Source: Desarmillaria ectypa (taxonomy: Eukaryota > Basidiomycota > Agaricomycetes > Agaricales > Physalacriaceae). Taken from it: a stretch of 64,000 nt of DNA. Shown in pieces: positions 1-14,431 of the stretch. A model generated the notes under the pieces. It was given only the letters and a program-made list of their open reading frames with translations. It did not search any database and was not told where the DNA came from. The DNA lies in assembly GCA_030407005.1 (NCBI GenBank), contig JAUDYN010000005.1, positions 3,472,001-3,536,000 on the forward strand, in the 5' to 3' direction. Position 1 is the stretch's first letter; each line of letters opens with the position of its first letter. The position numbers and the translations under genes are program-made.

Positions 1-1640
1 GTCTCTCACCAAGTGCGCATTCTCTTCTTTGTCAAGTTCTGATGACTAACTAAGTGATAGTGGGATGTACCTGCCTGTCTTGGGGTTGCAAACGATGCAA
101 ACGTCGCCGAGATACTACGAGAAGTAGGCCCCGAGGTTAGTGCTAGTCCTTTAATGTCTTCGGTTTACGAAGAATTACTTCAGGGCGCCCACATCGATGA
201 TATAGTCAAGAGAAACGGAATGAATGCGTCGCGTCTTGGTACGATGACTCTCGTCGCAAGGGTCTGATTACTGATAAGATGTCAAGGTCGGGTCCTCCGC
301 TTGCTCGCCTCTCACCACATCTTCCGAGAGGTATCCCCCGATGTCTTTGCAAACAATCGCATCTCGACCTTGCTTGACTCTGGGAAGGCAGTCCAGGAGC
401 TGGAAGAAAAGTAGGTCATCTTTATTCACACTGTAATGTTTTTAGCTTACCCGTCAACAAAGCCCACAAGTCAAATACACTGAAACGTCTCTCTTCAACA
501 CGTTCGTCAGTTGGGGGTAAATGTTATCGTCCTCGTTCCTTTTGTCACAAACTAACATCACACAGAGCTGGCGAATTCTACAAAAGCGGTGCTTTCTTGT
601 CACAAACACTTCGAGACCCTGTTTTCGGCCACTCTGACGAAGCTAATCAGAGCGCTCTATGCAAAGCCTTCGACTTGGATGTCAGCTTCTTCGAGTGGCT
701 AGAGCGTCCAGAAAATAAGGACGTGTTGTCTCGTTTCACTTTAATGATGCGTGCGACTACTGACTTGCTGCCTGACACTGCCATATTAAACGGTAATTAG
801 TTTCGAAAAAGACTAGGAGAGTTTTTGGACTAATGTGCTTTCTAAGGCTTTGATTTCGGCTCTCTTCCCGACGGCGCACTGGTAGTTGATGTTGCTGGCG
901 GGATAGGCTCCATGTCGTTGGTTCTGGCCAAAACATTCCCCAAGCTGAATATCGTGGTGGAAGATCGACCCCAGATCGTCTCTGATGCTGAGTCGGTGCG
1001 TCATTTTCCCTTGCACGCAGACTCTCGTTAACTGGCAGCGACATACTTAGTATTGGAAATCGAACTTACCCGGAGCTCTCGAGAGCGGTCGCGTCAGGCT
1101 TGTCGGTATGTCGGACAATTATCTTGTTATGAGACAATAACAAAATAACTGCTTTTTGACAGCTCACGACATGTTTACTCCTCAGCCGGACCTCGGCAAT
1201 GCAGTTGATGTGTTCGTCCTTCGCGGGATCCTCCATGATTGGGCCAATTCGTATGCAGCTCGGATCCTAAGTCACCTACGAGCAGCCGCTGGACCACAAA
1301 CGAAGCTCGTGGTCATCGAGATTATACTAGAGTCTCCGTGTTGTGATCCCGAAACCAAGACGATCAAAGGCTGTGAACCCCGCCCGGTACCCAAGCCTCT
1401 CCTCGCCAACATGGGCGCGGCCAATACGATGGATTATTCGATGGATGTGATGGTTCGTAAATATCCTTGTGTAGCTCCGCGATCGTTGGACTAATGGTGA
1501 AACAGATGATGAGCTTCTATAACGGACAGGAGCGTACACTCAGACACTTTGTTGATATCATGAACAAGACGGGCTGGGAGCTAAAGGAGGTTGTGCGCAT
1601 TGGCTCGTTGCGGCCCCACTTGATCGCAGTACCAGTGTGA
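1..1640 (+). CDS. SAM-dependent O-methyltransferase, plant/fungal type (5' end outside window)
   Basis: This would transfer a methyl group from S-adenosylmethionine to a hydroxyl of a small aromatic or polyketide substrate. The visible pieces follow family order. A winged-helix dimerisation region lies around 80-410 (blocks reading GAHIDDIVKRNGMNASRLG and HHIFREVSPDVFANNR). The Rossmann core lies around 850-1010, with VVDVAGGIGS as the SAM glycine loop and VVEDRPQIV as the acidic strand. LRGILHDW at about 1215-1245 holds the likely catalytic His-Asp pair. The C-terminus ends HLIAVPV at a TGA at 1638-1640. Reading needs at least five short introns, and no uncorrectable frameshift was seen. The start codon is probably left of base 1. 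The substrate cannot be told. It is a different subgroup from the second methyltransferase at 34.7-36.7 kb. Confidence 0.85.
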
Positions 1641-2889
1641 GACGTATTGCATGAAGTTTTATTTCGACTTTTTTTGGGAGCAGAAACAAGGGAAATTGGT
1701 TCATTAGTCTGAACACATATCATCCCTTAAGACTTGAATTCTAATTACTTTGACAGCTCGTAAGTAGCCTTGACAAATGATGTCAGCAGAACAAATTTTT
1801 AATGGGACAACGCATTGAAGTAAAGCTGGGTAGACCACCGACCCAACAATATCAACCCATCATAAGATCCTTGTATTCCAATTCGCGTGGGACGGTCAAA
1901 GAGCTTGAAGGGAAGACGGTCCAAAGACTAAAGTGTGGCGCCCATGATGGCAACCACATTTTGAACATCAACCACATTTTGAACATGGACCACAACATCG
2001 TCCATTATGTTTACAACTTGAAATTTGTATGATAGTCCTTCGCTATGCATTGTTTGAGAGTGTTCGAAGGACAACACTACTATAGAGGTACGTCTTTCTA
2101 ATGCATACCCAGAGCTTACCTTGTGCACCTATATGCATGTATTGCGCACTTTAGCAGTGACCACGAAGGAAGAAATCCATGTACAGTCGGCGCCCTTGCC
2201 TTGAAGCTGTACCGTGGCAGCACCCACTTTGCGACACAATGTCATTCTGTCATACTCATACAAGCAGCCAGGATATATGCACCCGAAAAATAATATGGCA
2301 TAGGATTGGCTCACTAGCCAACACTCTCAAAATCAAAAACACCTAGACTGGTGACCGTCTGTATAACCACCCCAGTCTAAGACTATATGCATCTGGAAGG
2401 AGTCCGACGCAGAGCCCGCCTCCATTTTGCTCCGCGTTGCCCAAAAAATGTTGATTTGCGGAGTCCCGCCGGAGGTAAAGCACTTTCTTGCTGATAACCG
2501 TTCCGAAAATGCTTCTCCTATGAATCAAATGGTTGAACAAAATTTAAGAGGATTTTCTAATGCTTTCCCGGTTGTAGTGAACGGTATCAAGCTTGAAATC
2601 AACATTGACTCTTCTCAGCGGTCTGGACGGTCTGGAACTAAGTCGGGCCGCCACCCCGGTAGATTTGTACGTCATCTAGACCTGCGGTAACTTTTCTCTT
2701 TTACCTTTCACTTCAATCCCTCAGACAAACAGATATCTTGGTGAATGAAATCTTTCTACGCTGAATTTTTTCCGTGCTGGTCGCGTCTCCAGAGCGCTCG
2801 ATTATCTTTTCCTGACGTAATACCGGAGCAATATAAATGGCTGCTTTTGAATCCGAATCCTTCCGCTCCTATCTTGCTACCTCTCTCCA
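1641..2889. other. Intergenic, no recognisable gene
   Basis: Only short open frames occur here (for example 1802-2032 and 2427-2690), none with a recognisable domain or splice-linked continuation. A small tandem duplication of about 18 nt built on 'accacattttgaacat' lies near 1955-1990. A TATA-like 'atataaat' at about 2832 could serve the NADH dehydrogenase that starts at 2890. Confidence 0.5.
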
Positions 2890-5208
2890 ATGCTTTCCGT
2901 GACTAGGAAACAGGCCAGTAGGCCATCCCAGATATTCGTTCGTACACTGTTCTCTCCGCCGACGCGTGGAAAGCAGAGTCTCGTCATCCTAGGCTCGGGC
3001 TGGGGCGGATACGAGGTCTTGAGGGGAGTCAACAAGAAGAACTGGAGTGAGTCAAGAAGCCCCATTGATGTGGACATTGTTTTTCTGATTTTTCGTAGAT
3101 GTTACCATTATTTCTCCCAACACGTACTTCAACTTTACCCCTCTCTTGGCGAGCGCGGCCGTAGGGACTTTAGAATTCAGATGTACGGTTGAACCTGTGC
3201 GTGTTTCACTATACCTTGCTCTTCTGTTTTCCTTATACTTTGACTTTAGGTGCGCAGATACACACCTAAAGTGGTCCGTCTTTTATTCGCCTCTACCAGT
3301 CGTGCATGATATCAATAACTTGCCTGGGGTAGTCGTACTATCAAGCTTGGTGCGACAATATCGGTGAGACAAACCTTCGTGTTTAGCGCTGTAGGTCAGG
3401 AAATTAACCAGATCAAAAGATTTCAAGCATAAGACTCTCACATGTGTCCGTCATATGTCTTTCAACCAGGCAAAAGCTGATCACTCAGCTTAGGTCGCAG
3501 CAACGCCTCCGGTCTCTTTCGGTGACTCCCCTCCGGCTACACCCCAGCCATTCTCCATCAAGTATGACAAGTTGGTAATCGCCGTCGGTGCCTATCGCCA
3601 GAGTATGCCGGTTCAACCTATCTGGTCTCCCCAGCTTACAGTTTCTAGCGTTCGGGATTCCCGGAGTCAAAGAACACGCCCATTTTCTGAAAGACGTCAA
3701 AGATGCGCGCAGAATTAGGACACGGATTCTTGAATGTATGTTTTCGCTATCATCTGGACGCGTCCAAAGCATTCATGTTACATCAAGGTCTTGAGCAAGC
3801 GAATCAACCGGATATGACCGATGCAGAGCGCCGGAAGCTACTAAACTTTTGTGTCGTTGGTAAGCCTTTACACACAACCCCAAAAGTCCTGAGACTTATT
3901 GGTGTTTGATCCTTAGGAGGCGGACCTACCGGCGTCGAGTTCGCGGCCGAACTACACGATCTGTTACATACCGAAATAGCTCAACAACATCCGGAACTTG
4001 CAAAGATGGCTCGAATCAATCTATATGATGTCGCAGACAGTATCTTAGGCACATTTGACAGGAGTCTTGTGAGGTAAATCAGCAATACCGTTCACACCAT
4101 CAATAATAACCCTCCCTTAGGTATACTGAAAACACATTACGACGCGACGGTATCAACATTCATCTCCGGCATCACGTCGAGAAGGTTGAGAAGGTAGATA
4201 TTTGGTCATGGCCGGTATTCATCCGTCATTCTAACGATATTGCAGGGGAAATTGTTCATAAAGGAAATCGGAGAAGGTGCCATTTCAGTATGATCGATTC
4301 AATAGTCACACTAACATGTGTTATCAGTGCCTTTCGGACTCCTTGTCTGGAGTACTGGTCTCGCACCCAATCCTCTTATCAGCGCTATCACAGAACTGAA
4401 AAAACGGGACACTACTAGCAGGTAGGCTCTTCGTCACACGTATCTTGTCTTTCCATTAATACTTGTATCAGAGTACTCACAGATGGATACCTCAATGCCC
4501 TGAACGTAGATGGAACGCCCAATCTTGATGTATGGGCCATTGGGGATGCCGCCTCAATAGAGTCCGACCCCTTGCCCGCAACTGCTCAAGGTGAACCCTT
4601 TTTTTCGCTTTGGTGGACCTTAGACTTACTTTCCCGAAGTCGCAAACCAGAAGGCTAAATATGTTACCAAGACCCTCAATAAACTTGCTAACCTCAGCCA
4701 TTCCCATGAAGATGAGGAACCCTTGAAGGATGCCCACGTTGATGAGCCTTTCCAATTTAGGAACCGAGGCAGTCTTGCTTATATTGGTGGATGGTAAGTT
4801 CCTCTCTATCTTTATCCCAGCGTTTGTCGACCATGTAATAGGCGAGCCATATATGACCGGTCGAAAGCCACAGGTGACGGCGAGAACAAATTTATGAACA
4901 AAGAATCAGGTCGTGTAGCGTGGTTACTGTGGCGCTCCGCGTACTTCACGCAAACGTTGAGTTGGAGAAACAAGTGAGATCATATTCAGCGCTTGAAAAT
5001 GTCTTCGTGAGCTCACATAATATTTGCTAGAATCCTGGTCCCCACGTATTGGTGCGTTTTCTACATTCATGTAGCTATTTTACTGATTTTTTGCTGTCGT
5101 CGGTTAGGTTCTTAAACTGTGAGTCTACCGACTTGTATTTTGTCATTGGTGATTAATTTTTTCCCCTTTGCGTCAGGGATATTCGGGCGCGACTTGACCA
5201 GATTTTAA
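2890..5208 (+). CDS. Alternative (type II) NADH dehydrogenase, mitochondrial
   Basis: A single-subunit, non-proton-pumping NADH:ubiquinone oxidoreductase of the NDE1/NDI1 family, bound to the mitochondrial inner membrane. The first about 25 residues are basic and Ser/Arg rich, like a mitochondrial presequence. Two dinucleotide-binding folds are clear: VILGSGWGGYE near residue 32 (FAD) and CVVGGGPTGVEFAAEL in the middle (NADH). The stretch VWAIGDAA binds the FAD ribityl end. The C-terminus has the usual SLAYIGGWRAIYD and RNKILVPTYWFLNW-type blocks and ends GRDLTRF with TAA at 5206-5208. About eight to ten short introns are needed. No EF-hand insertion was seen. External (NDE) versus internal (NDI) facing cannot be decided from sequence. 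The reading frame appears complete. Confidence 0.92.
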
Positions 5209-5430
5209 GCATAAGTTATGTATAGAAGCAATAGAGGTTAGACAACAGATAGACTCGTAAGCTTTCATCTACACGGACATACGCATGTGTTGACTATATA
5301 TGATAAATAGTTAAATTATCGTAAAGCATTCATCGTAGTGGTACATCATATATAGCTCACCGAGCTTTATATATCAATGGTATATGAATCGCATCCGAGC
5401 TTCACGCTCTCCGGGACGACGCACAGCAAA

Positions 5431-6101
5431 TCATGAACGCTTCGAACGCCATATTCTGGGTATAGACTTCTTCCCAAAGTTGCTTGCCGCCATAGAAGAA
5501 CGGCGGACTAGACTTGGCTTTATGTTGAGTTGGAGGGAAACGACAGACGCAGAACCTAGAGTCTTCGTCTTCAGTCGGCGGCCTGCTGATCGCTGAGTTA
5601 GTTGTCACCACAACCTGATCGAAGACTGACCACTGTCACTTTCGAACGAGACGGGAGAAGCAGTCGCCCTTGTGTTCCGCTCACATATCACTCTCGCGAA
5701 CACACCAGCATCGTCATCATCTTCGAACAGGATCCCAAACTTTCGCGTCTAGACATAAAGAAGTATCAGCTCTTTCGTAACAACACACGGCAATTTCCAC
5801 TGACCAGTCCATGGAACCAATGGAAACTGGGCAAGTTGTCCACTCTGTAGTCGAACCCCTTGCCATCGAGTTTGAACACCCACAGCGTCCGCCATGTACC
5901 CTCATCGTCACACAAGAATAGCTTGAAAGAAAACTCGTCGTCTTTTGTCGCGAAGCTTTCTCTGCCAAACACCAAAACGCCCCGATGCCCGTAGTACTTC
6001 CATTCAGTCGAAGCAGTGTGTGTGTGGTATATCTTGACTGGTGAGTTGGTCATGCAGAGTGGTGTGTACCGAGAGGCAGGCGAGTGCTGGACGATAGACA
6101 T
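5431..6101 (-). CDS. Small WH1/EVH1-domain protein (WASP-like N-terminal domain without the rest)
   Basis: WH1 domains bind proline-rich partners such as WIP/verprolin and sit at the N-terminus of WASP/Las17 actin regulators. Exon 1 (6101-5805) has the WH1 core: STEWKYYGHRGVLVFGRE, a DDEFSFKLFL strand, then LPSFHWFHG. Intron 1 is 5804-5749 (GTCAG...TAG). Exon 2 (5748-5640) gives the family's closing block, FGILFEDDDDAGVFARV. Intron 2 is 5639-5583, with a perfect CTAAC branch site. Exon 3 gives a basic tail and TGA at 5431. The model totals about 185 residues. If intron 2 is retained, the frame stops at 5605. No CRIB, polyproline or VCA regions follow, so it is not a full WASP. The third exon is the least certain part. 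Confidence 0.72.
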
Positions 6102-6520
6102 GGTTGTAACAGAACACAAGGGAAAGTGGCAGCAGAAGTCCATCATATATCCAACGCCACATGTCCAACCCTCGTGTGAACAGCGAGTTGGCTTCCATGG
6201 ATAAGATCGATATGTCTGTCAGTGAAGCATGTATAGGGCCATAGTGCGTCAGTTCATGCCAAGCGTAACTAGCTGAATCATGTCTCCCGACGTGGCGCAT
6301 CAAAAGAAGTCACCTTTAAAAGCCAGAACTGAATGGTTCCTGTTGAAAAAATATGAACAATTGCGTTGACTCGAAAATGCCTGATATTCGCTTTGCGTAT
6401 TAACAGCGCCTAAACCTCCGCAGTATAGAATGAATACCGTGTTGGATGATGTAGAGTAAATTGATAACAATAGAATACACTCAAAATACAATAACGCCCC
6501 AGGATTGAATGATTGGCAGG
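6102..6520. other. Intergenic, no recognisable gene
   Basis: This stretch lies between the start of the WH1 gene and the stop of SYF2, both on the minus strand, so it should hold the WH1 promoter and the SYF2 3' UTR. Only short shadow frames are present. I see nothing else. Confidence 0.5.
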
Positions 6521-7756
6521 TTAGAGAGCTGTGCCCCGTTCGAAGCTCGCCCGAATCTCTGATGTGTACTTGTCGTAGTATCTAGCAATCTAGAGAGATA
6601 TTCAGCCATGCGCAAGTGCATACCACAGATGACCGTACCTTTTTGTTGAACACGCGATTGGCCTCGTTGATATAGGTGATATCTCCTTCTTCCTCGTTGG
6701 GCCGCTTGCGCGAAAACTTGCTCTTCTTGTCGATGCTAAGACGAAACCATGAGAACTGCTTATAATGCGGCGAAACATGACATACTCCTTATTAATCTTT
6801 GATACCACACGATCAATGGCGTCCTCGCTAGGCTTACTATCGCCGTACATTAGGGTATTTGCATCGCGGTAAAGGTTGTCATGGGCCAGCTGCTGTTCAA
6901 GGGTCGTAGGACCGACCTGGAAAAAAAAATAAGCATAAAAATAGAAAGGAACGGAACGGAAAGTCTTACCGCTGTTGACATCGAACCGTTCTTGGGGTCA
7001 AAGGAGGTCAGTGTCCCTGGTGCCAAACCCATCGCAATTTCCTTCTGTTTATTATAGGCTACCAGGTCGGGTCTGATGAGATCTAACTCTTTCTTATACC
7101 GCCGTCGTGCAGCATGGGCATCATCTTCATTCAGATGCATTAGCCATGACAACATCAATGTTGAACAGGACGCACCGTGGAACTCGAAATCCGCTCTTCT
7201 TGCCTTTCTCGCTTTCTTCTTCTCCCAGTTATCATTTTCCTCTATCGTCCACTCCCAGTTCTTCTCGCGCTCTACGTCTTCCCCGCGTTCCTCTGCTTCT
7301 GCCTTGGTCCGTAACGTTTCAGCCAGCTTTCGCTGCCGCTCTAATCTTGCTGCGTCGCGCGCTGTCATTTTCAGTTTAGCACTTTCCTCTATAAGGGATG
7401 CGCGATTCGCCTTTGATGACGCAGCCTAAGAGAGCATAAATAATCTTGGCGAACAGATTATAAGAACAGAGACGCACCAATTTCTTTCGTAGCTGTTCCA
7501 TCTTAGCTTTCCGTTCCTCCATTGTCATCTTTATACCTGTCTCCTCAGACGATGGAGTCTGTTCTTCTGGTAGTGCAGCCTCTTCCATCGTCACATCTTG
7601 TGAAGGTTCTTCAGCGGCTGAGTTGTCCTCTGCAGGGAGAGCCTCCATTTCTACGGGTTTCGTCTCCTCTACTGGACCATCGGAAATCTCATCAGCTGCA
7701 AGAACAGCATCTTTGGGATTCCTTTTGTTTGTCTTGACCCTTCGTGAAGGAGGCAT
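6521..7756 (-). CDS. SYF2: Pre-mRNA-splicing factor SYF2
   Basis: A component of the NineTeen-complex-associated set of the spliceosome, acting in the nucleus. The N-terminal about 90 residues are acidic and low complexity, followed by MTMEERKAKMEQLRKKL. The middle is a charged coiled coil (ARLERQRKLAETLRTKAEAE). The C-terminal family signature is plain: LYGDS-type block (TLMYGDSKPSEDAIDRVV), a basic KKSKFSRKRP, YINEANRVFNKK and YYDKYTSEIRASFERGTAL, ending at TAA 6521-6523. The start is ATG at 7754-7756 (MPPSRRVKTNK). About five introns are needed. The first is near 7430-7478, and one near 7105-7160 removes a stretch whose frame is also open. Length and motif order match full-length fungal SYF2. 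It is divergent from the GMC gene at 8292. Confidence 0.93.
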
Positions 7757-8291
7757 AAGTAAGTCGAAAGCTTCAGGTTGCTCAGTGGCAGTGCTAAGCT
7801 GTCAGTCCAGATCACATGATAATGTATTTGTCAGCATCGAGGACCCATTAGTTTGCCCCGGCCCGACTTAATGACCGTTGATACTAGTTCGAGTCAGTGA
7901 CCATATATCGTCTCTCCACATTTTCTCCATTTTCTCCGTGAAGCAGCTTTTTTAATCCCTGGTATACAATGGTATGTCCTCTGAGGCCTACGTTCCTTAC
8001 ACAGAACTTTTCAGTTACGATTCAGATTTTTCATGATACATCAAAGCGTCTTGGATAGTATTCCTTCTCTCCGAGTCACAAGGCGTGGTACAATTATGCA
8101 TTTCCTATGGAAATTTCTAAACGGGTCCTATTGGCCCACGAGTTAGGTACTACCTTGGCAGTTGATTTCCCACATTTTATGGTACATGACTTGGACCTGG
8201 CTTCAGTTCCCTGGTTGACGTGGCATCAGCGTCATTTAATGAAGTGACCTCAGATAAAAGCCTATATCCAACCTTTCGCCCAATTCTACCC
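7757..8291. promoter_or_regulatory. Divergent upstream region of SYF2 and the GMC oxidoreductase
   Basis: The 535 bp between two divergent start codons should contain both promoters. A run of pyrimidines ('tctctccacattttctcc') near 7910 is typical of basidiomycete promoters. A frame entering the GMC gene from a GTG at 8220 has no ATG and was not used. No specific operator was identified. Confidence 0.4.
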
Positions 8292-10871
<2,580 letters not shown>

Positions 10872-11146
10872 AGTTTCTCTTTCAATCTTTGTTGCGTTAC
10901 GGTCAAATCCAGGGGTCGGAAGAAAGACTAAGACTTTTGTACACTAACTATGTACTGACATATGTACCAATCTCATATATCCTTTTGTATTGTCCTGAGA
11001 TTGATGTTTATGCTCCTTGGCCTGTACCAGTCGAGATCTATTGTAAGCTACCATTTATTGCATTTATGGTCTTCGCATTTAAGAAATATGTATACCCCTT
11101 GGTTGTTTAATCAAGCTAGAACGATACATATCAACGTCACCCCAGC

Positions 11147-12036
11147 TTAAGGCATAGTAATAAATCGAAGTGGGTGCGTTGGTGGTAGATGTCGAAGATG
11201 GCCCGTGATACCCAGAGGTCGATGGGGTTGTCGCAGGCACCATGTATGTAGGGACCTCCCCCCAGGCTTCCACCTCCGATGCGGCCTCCAATTTCTCGCC
11301 ATCTTCACCTCCATATCTGCCACCGTTGTTTTCCCAAAGCCTCCCCCATTATTTCCTCCAAATCTTCCACCGCCAAGCTGGCGATGGTGATACCCTCCTT
11401 CAAAGCCTCGGTCAGGTCCACCGAAAACAGGTCCTCCGATACCACCATGCCCAGGAGGAGGCGTGGGAACCCATGGTATCGTTGACGTCGGCTTAGCACC
11501 ACCACAGCTTGGCGTCGAGACGGCAGCCAAAGTTGACAAGGTCGTGGTAGTCGTCGTCGAGGGCACTGCCGTGGAAGAAGTAGAGGTGGATTCTGTAATG
11601 GTAGATGGTAGTGAATCCCCCGGGAATAAGCCTGAAGGCAAGTCCCCCGGCACCACTCCTCCTCCGCCAGGTCCTGAGTTCTCGTTAGGAACACCGTCGT
11701 CTTCGGTGAGTTGCCGCAGAGTAAACCGAATAGCTTGAAGAGAGGTCAATACCCATAGAACCCCAGCTATGGAAGAGGTTCAAACTGATAAAAATAGGAT
11801 GCCAAGGAGACTACTCATGCGAATAGGCCGTAAGGAACGTCGTCACCTAGGTAGACATCATGTTCAAGGACGGGGTCGACACTATAGTTCGCGTTCTTTG
11901 AGGGTCGGCTGCTGGGTATTTGTAAGACATTGCCTCGATTATAGAGGCCTGTTCAAGGAGATCAGAAATATAAACGACGGGCAATAGCGATCCAACCTAC
12001 CGACATGACGATCGCTGGACGTTTTGAAGGTGCCAT
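11147..12036 (-). CDS. Uncertain low-complexity Gly/Pro/Ser/Thr-rich protein, splicing unresolved
   Basis: A minus-strand frame from 11749 to 11147 encodes about 200 residues of Ser/Thr runs followed by Gly-rich repeats (GGRFGGNNGGGFGK) and a basic Pro/Arg tail. Upstream, ATG 12036 (MAPSKRPAIVMS) plus a plausible intron opens a frame reading GLYNRGNVLQIPSSRPSK and VLEHDVYLGDDVPYGLFA, which looks coding. I could not find a clean splice joining this to the Ser/Thr-rich frame near 11.76-11.82 kb, so the joined model is tentative. A short hydrophobic stretch at the join (IAGVLWVLTSLQ) may be part of a membrane segment. No family was recognised. Composition suggests an extracellular or cell-wall-facing protein. 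It lies tail to tail with the GMC gene. Confidence 0.3.
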
Positions 12037-12972
12037 TCTCGAAGACGTTTTCGTCGCCGTGTGCGATGGTGTGGATATGATTGGCGCGGCTGGTATAGTG
12101 GCCTAGCAACAGAGGTCCAATGCTCGGTAAATGTCAGCATGCAAGAACAAGATGACCCAGGAAAGATAGTCTCAAAGTGCACGTAGCCTTCTTCGTTAGT
12201 GGGTTAATCCAGCCTTTCTCACTCGAGGAGCACAAGGAAAGCGCAGGCATTTGCTGTAGAAAGGCGACAATGCTGAGTTTACTTTAGCAAGAAATTGGGA
12301 AAACCTTTACAGTAGTACACGAAAAATTTCAAAGGTTAGTTTCAGTATAAAACCACCGGAGAAGATGACGAATCAAAGAGACTCGACTCAAGGTACGATC
12401 ACTATCATGGCAATCTCACTCCTCCAGTTTTCCTCGAATACATGATAGAATGCCCATGCACTAAGCGCAAGGACAGTATGAAGGGTAATCGTAATTGCAC
12501 TGAATGATATCGATAACAAACGCGTGTTTGTATATGAGGACTACGCTCACCCCAAGACTCCCAGTCCTGCTTAACCTGACTTCAACAAACACCCTTCACA
12601 ATATCATCAAGTCCTGGCATCAGGACGGCGTTTGAATCTTCAAAGGCCCGGCACATGGATTCTGAAGATAAGTGGACAGAAGCAGGAGGTCCTAGCGGAA
12701 GAAAGCGTGTTCCTCCTATAGGTAGACACATGACTGCATACAGTACCACCCCAAGTCTTCTCAATGTCCTGGTAAACTCCCGTGGACATGAGCCTGCAGC
12801 GAGATATTCTCTCGGAAACTTGTCCTTGAGGAATTCTGATCCTTAGGCTCCTAGACTCACAGCATCGGAGGATCGGCATCGATAGAAAGATTTTGTGCTG
12901 ATGCACTCCTTATCATATCCTTTGTGGTGGTCAAAGAGAGAAAGCGCTTCAAGCGTTCAGGCAAAATACCTC
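12037..12972. other. Intergenic, no recognisable gene
   Basis: Short frames on both strands (for example 12655-12846 plus and 12640-12906 minus) overlap each other and carry no recognisable domain. The 3' UTR of MED10 lies at the right end. I see nothing else that can be supported. Confidence 0.45.
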
Positions 12973-13579
12973 TTAGTATCCATTTGAAGGCAGAATCCCA
13001 TTCGGCTCCCCCGCCGTATTAGTGGGAGGCCGCAGATACTCCTCTAAATCTGGGAAACTTTGTACGAGCGCCTCGTTGAGATATTTGCGATAAGACTGCA
13101 GGAGCTTATTAGCACAACCCGAGACGGAGAGACGAGCAAGCACGCACATCGACAGCAGCAATCTTGCCATTCATGAACTGATTCTCGGTCGCTGTACGCT
13201 CAAGCCTTTCTCGGGTGAGCTGCATCGGGTTCCGAGCGTTGTCAATGTCTGCGAGAACTTGCATGGGAATTCTGGTTGGGGTCTGCATGGCCATGTCATC
13301 GATGGTGGCCAGGTGGTTGATGACTTCGTTTCTGTTGAATCGCAGTCAGATATTGTGGAGCTCTGTGAGTACGTTGAAGACGTACACTCTCATCCCTACG
13401 GGCTTGCCACCGCCTAAGCCAGACTTGTCACGCTCCTTGGTCGAGTCGTTGATGACTGTCGTCCCGAGGTTGTACAGAGCATTGGCAAGGCCTAGTAATT
13501 CAAGCTCAAGGTCGCCTTGAAGGCCTGAGGGCGGTGGTGATTGGGAAGAGCGTGGCGAGTCTGGTGCCGGTTTCGCCAT
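12973..13579 (-). CDS. MED10: Mediator complex subunit 10
   Basis: MED10 (yeast Nut2) is a middle-module subunit of Mediator, which relays transcription factors to RNA polymerase II. It starts at ATG 13579 (MAKPAPDSPRSS). The family N-terminal helix reads LELELLGLANALYNLGTTV. After an intron (13390-13334 region) comes NEVINHLATIDDMA, then the hallmark IPMQVLADIDNARNPMQLT with RTATENQFMNGKIAAVD. A second intron precedes SYRKYLNEALVQSFPDLEEY. It ends LPSNGY with TAA at 12973-12975. At about 160-170 residues it matches fungal MED10 length. The frame is complete with two introns. Confidence 0.9.
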
Positions 13580-13851
13580 CGACGTCAAGAACAGAGTTCA
13601 AAGTTGTGTTGGTCACTGTTTGTCACTATGTTGACGATGCTTCTTCGTCTCACTATCAGAACCTAGAGTTGTATAAGAGCGCCTTCGCTACTTAGTACCT
13701 CTCCTCCAAGACTTTTAACTGCCTCCGCCCCACGATGCCTCAAAAGCTGTTGCCGACGTACCACGTACTCGGTGACGTAATTCTCCTATTTCGATAAAGA
13801 CGACCTGGGCTCGAGTCTCGGCCTGCAATACACGACTTCTTTCCAACCACC

Positions 13852-14431
13852 ATGTCTGATTCTACCAGCGTACGTGCAGCCCAAGTGATTGGAATTGCAG
13901 GCTCTGCATTCGTGTCTGGTACATTTTATGATTACTGTAGGGAATAAAATTTGACCTTCCGCTTCAGGTGCCATTCTCTCTATATCATTCGTCTCTGTCC
14001 CTGCGCTGGTCGCCCCTCCCGCAGACTCCAAAGTCCAATACTCATACATTGCCGTCCAATGGCGACGTCTTTATAACATGGGCAAATCTCTCATCCCGCC
14101 CATCGCGGCGACCGCTGCGACAGCTTACAGTTATGCTGCATACCAGATGCATCCTTTCCCAGAGTGTGGGTGGTATGCTACCGCTGGGGTGCTCACCTTT
14201 GGTATCGTGCCCTTTACCTTTGCGGTGATGAAGAAGACCAACGACAAGCTGCATGAGAAGGCAGGGGTGGTGGATGCCATAGGGCTCGAAGGTGCTGAGG
14301 AGGCTGAGCTGTTGAGGACGGAAAAGACTGAAGATTTGGTGACACGATGGAAGTGGCTGAATGCTCAGCGAGGATTGTTCCCGTTGGTTGGTGCAATTAT
14401 CGGTGCAGTAACGACGACTATCTATGCTTGA
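13852..14431 (+). CDS. DUF1772-family small integral membrane protein
   Basis: ATG 13852 opens MSDSTSVRAAQVIGIAGSAFVSG. A single intron (about 13919-13968) then leads into a four-helix membrane protein. Hydrophobic segments are AILSISFVSVPALVAPP, SLIPPIAATAATAYSYAAY, YATAGVLTFGIVPFTFAVM and a C-terminal GLFPLVGAIIGAVTTTIYA. The LNAQRGLFPLVG-type ending (W-x2-LN-x-R-G) is typical of DUF1772, the fold that includes anthrone-oxygenase-like proteins. It ends with TGA at 14429-14431. Function in this organism is unknown, and no polyketide synthase is near that would suggest an anthrone substrate. Confidence 0.82.
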
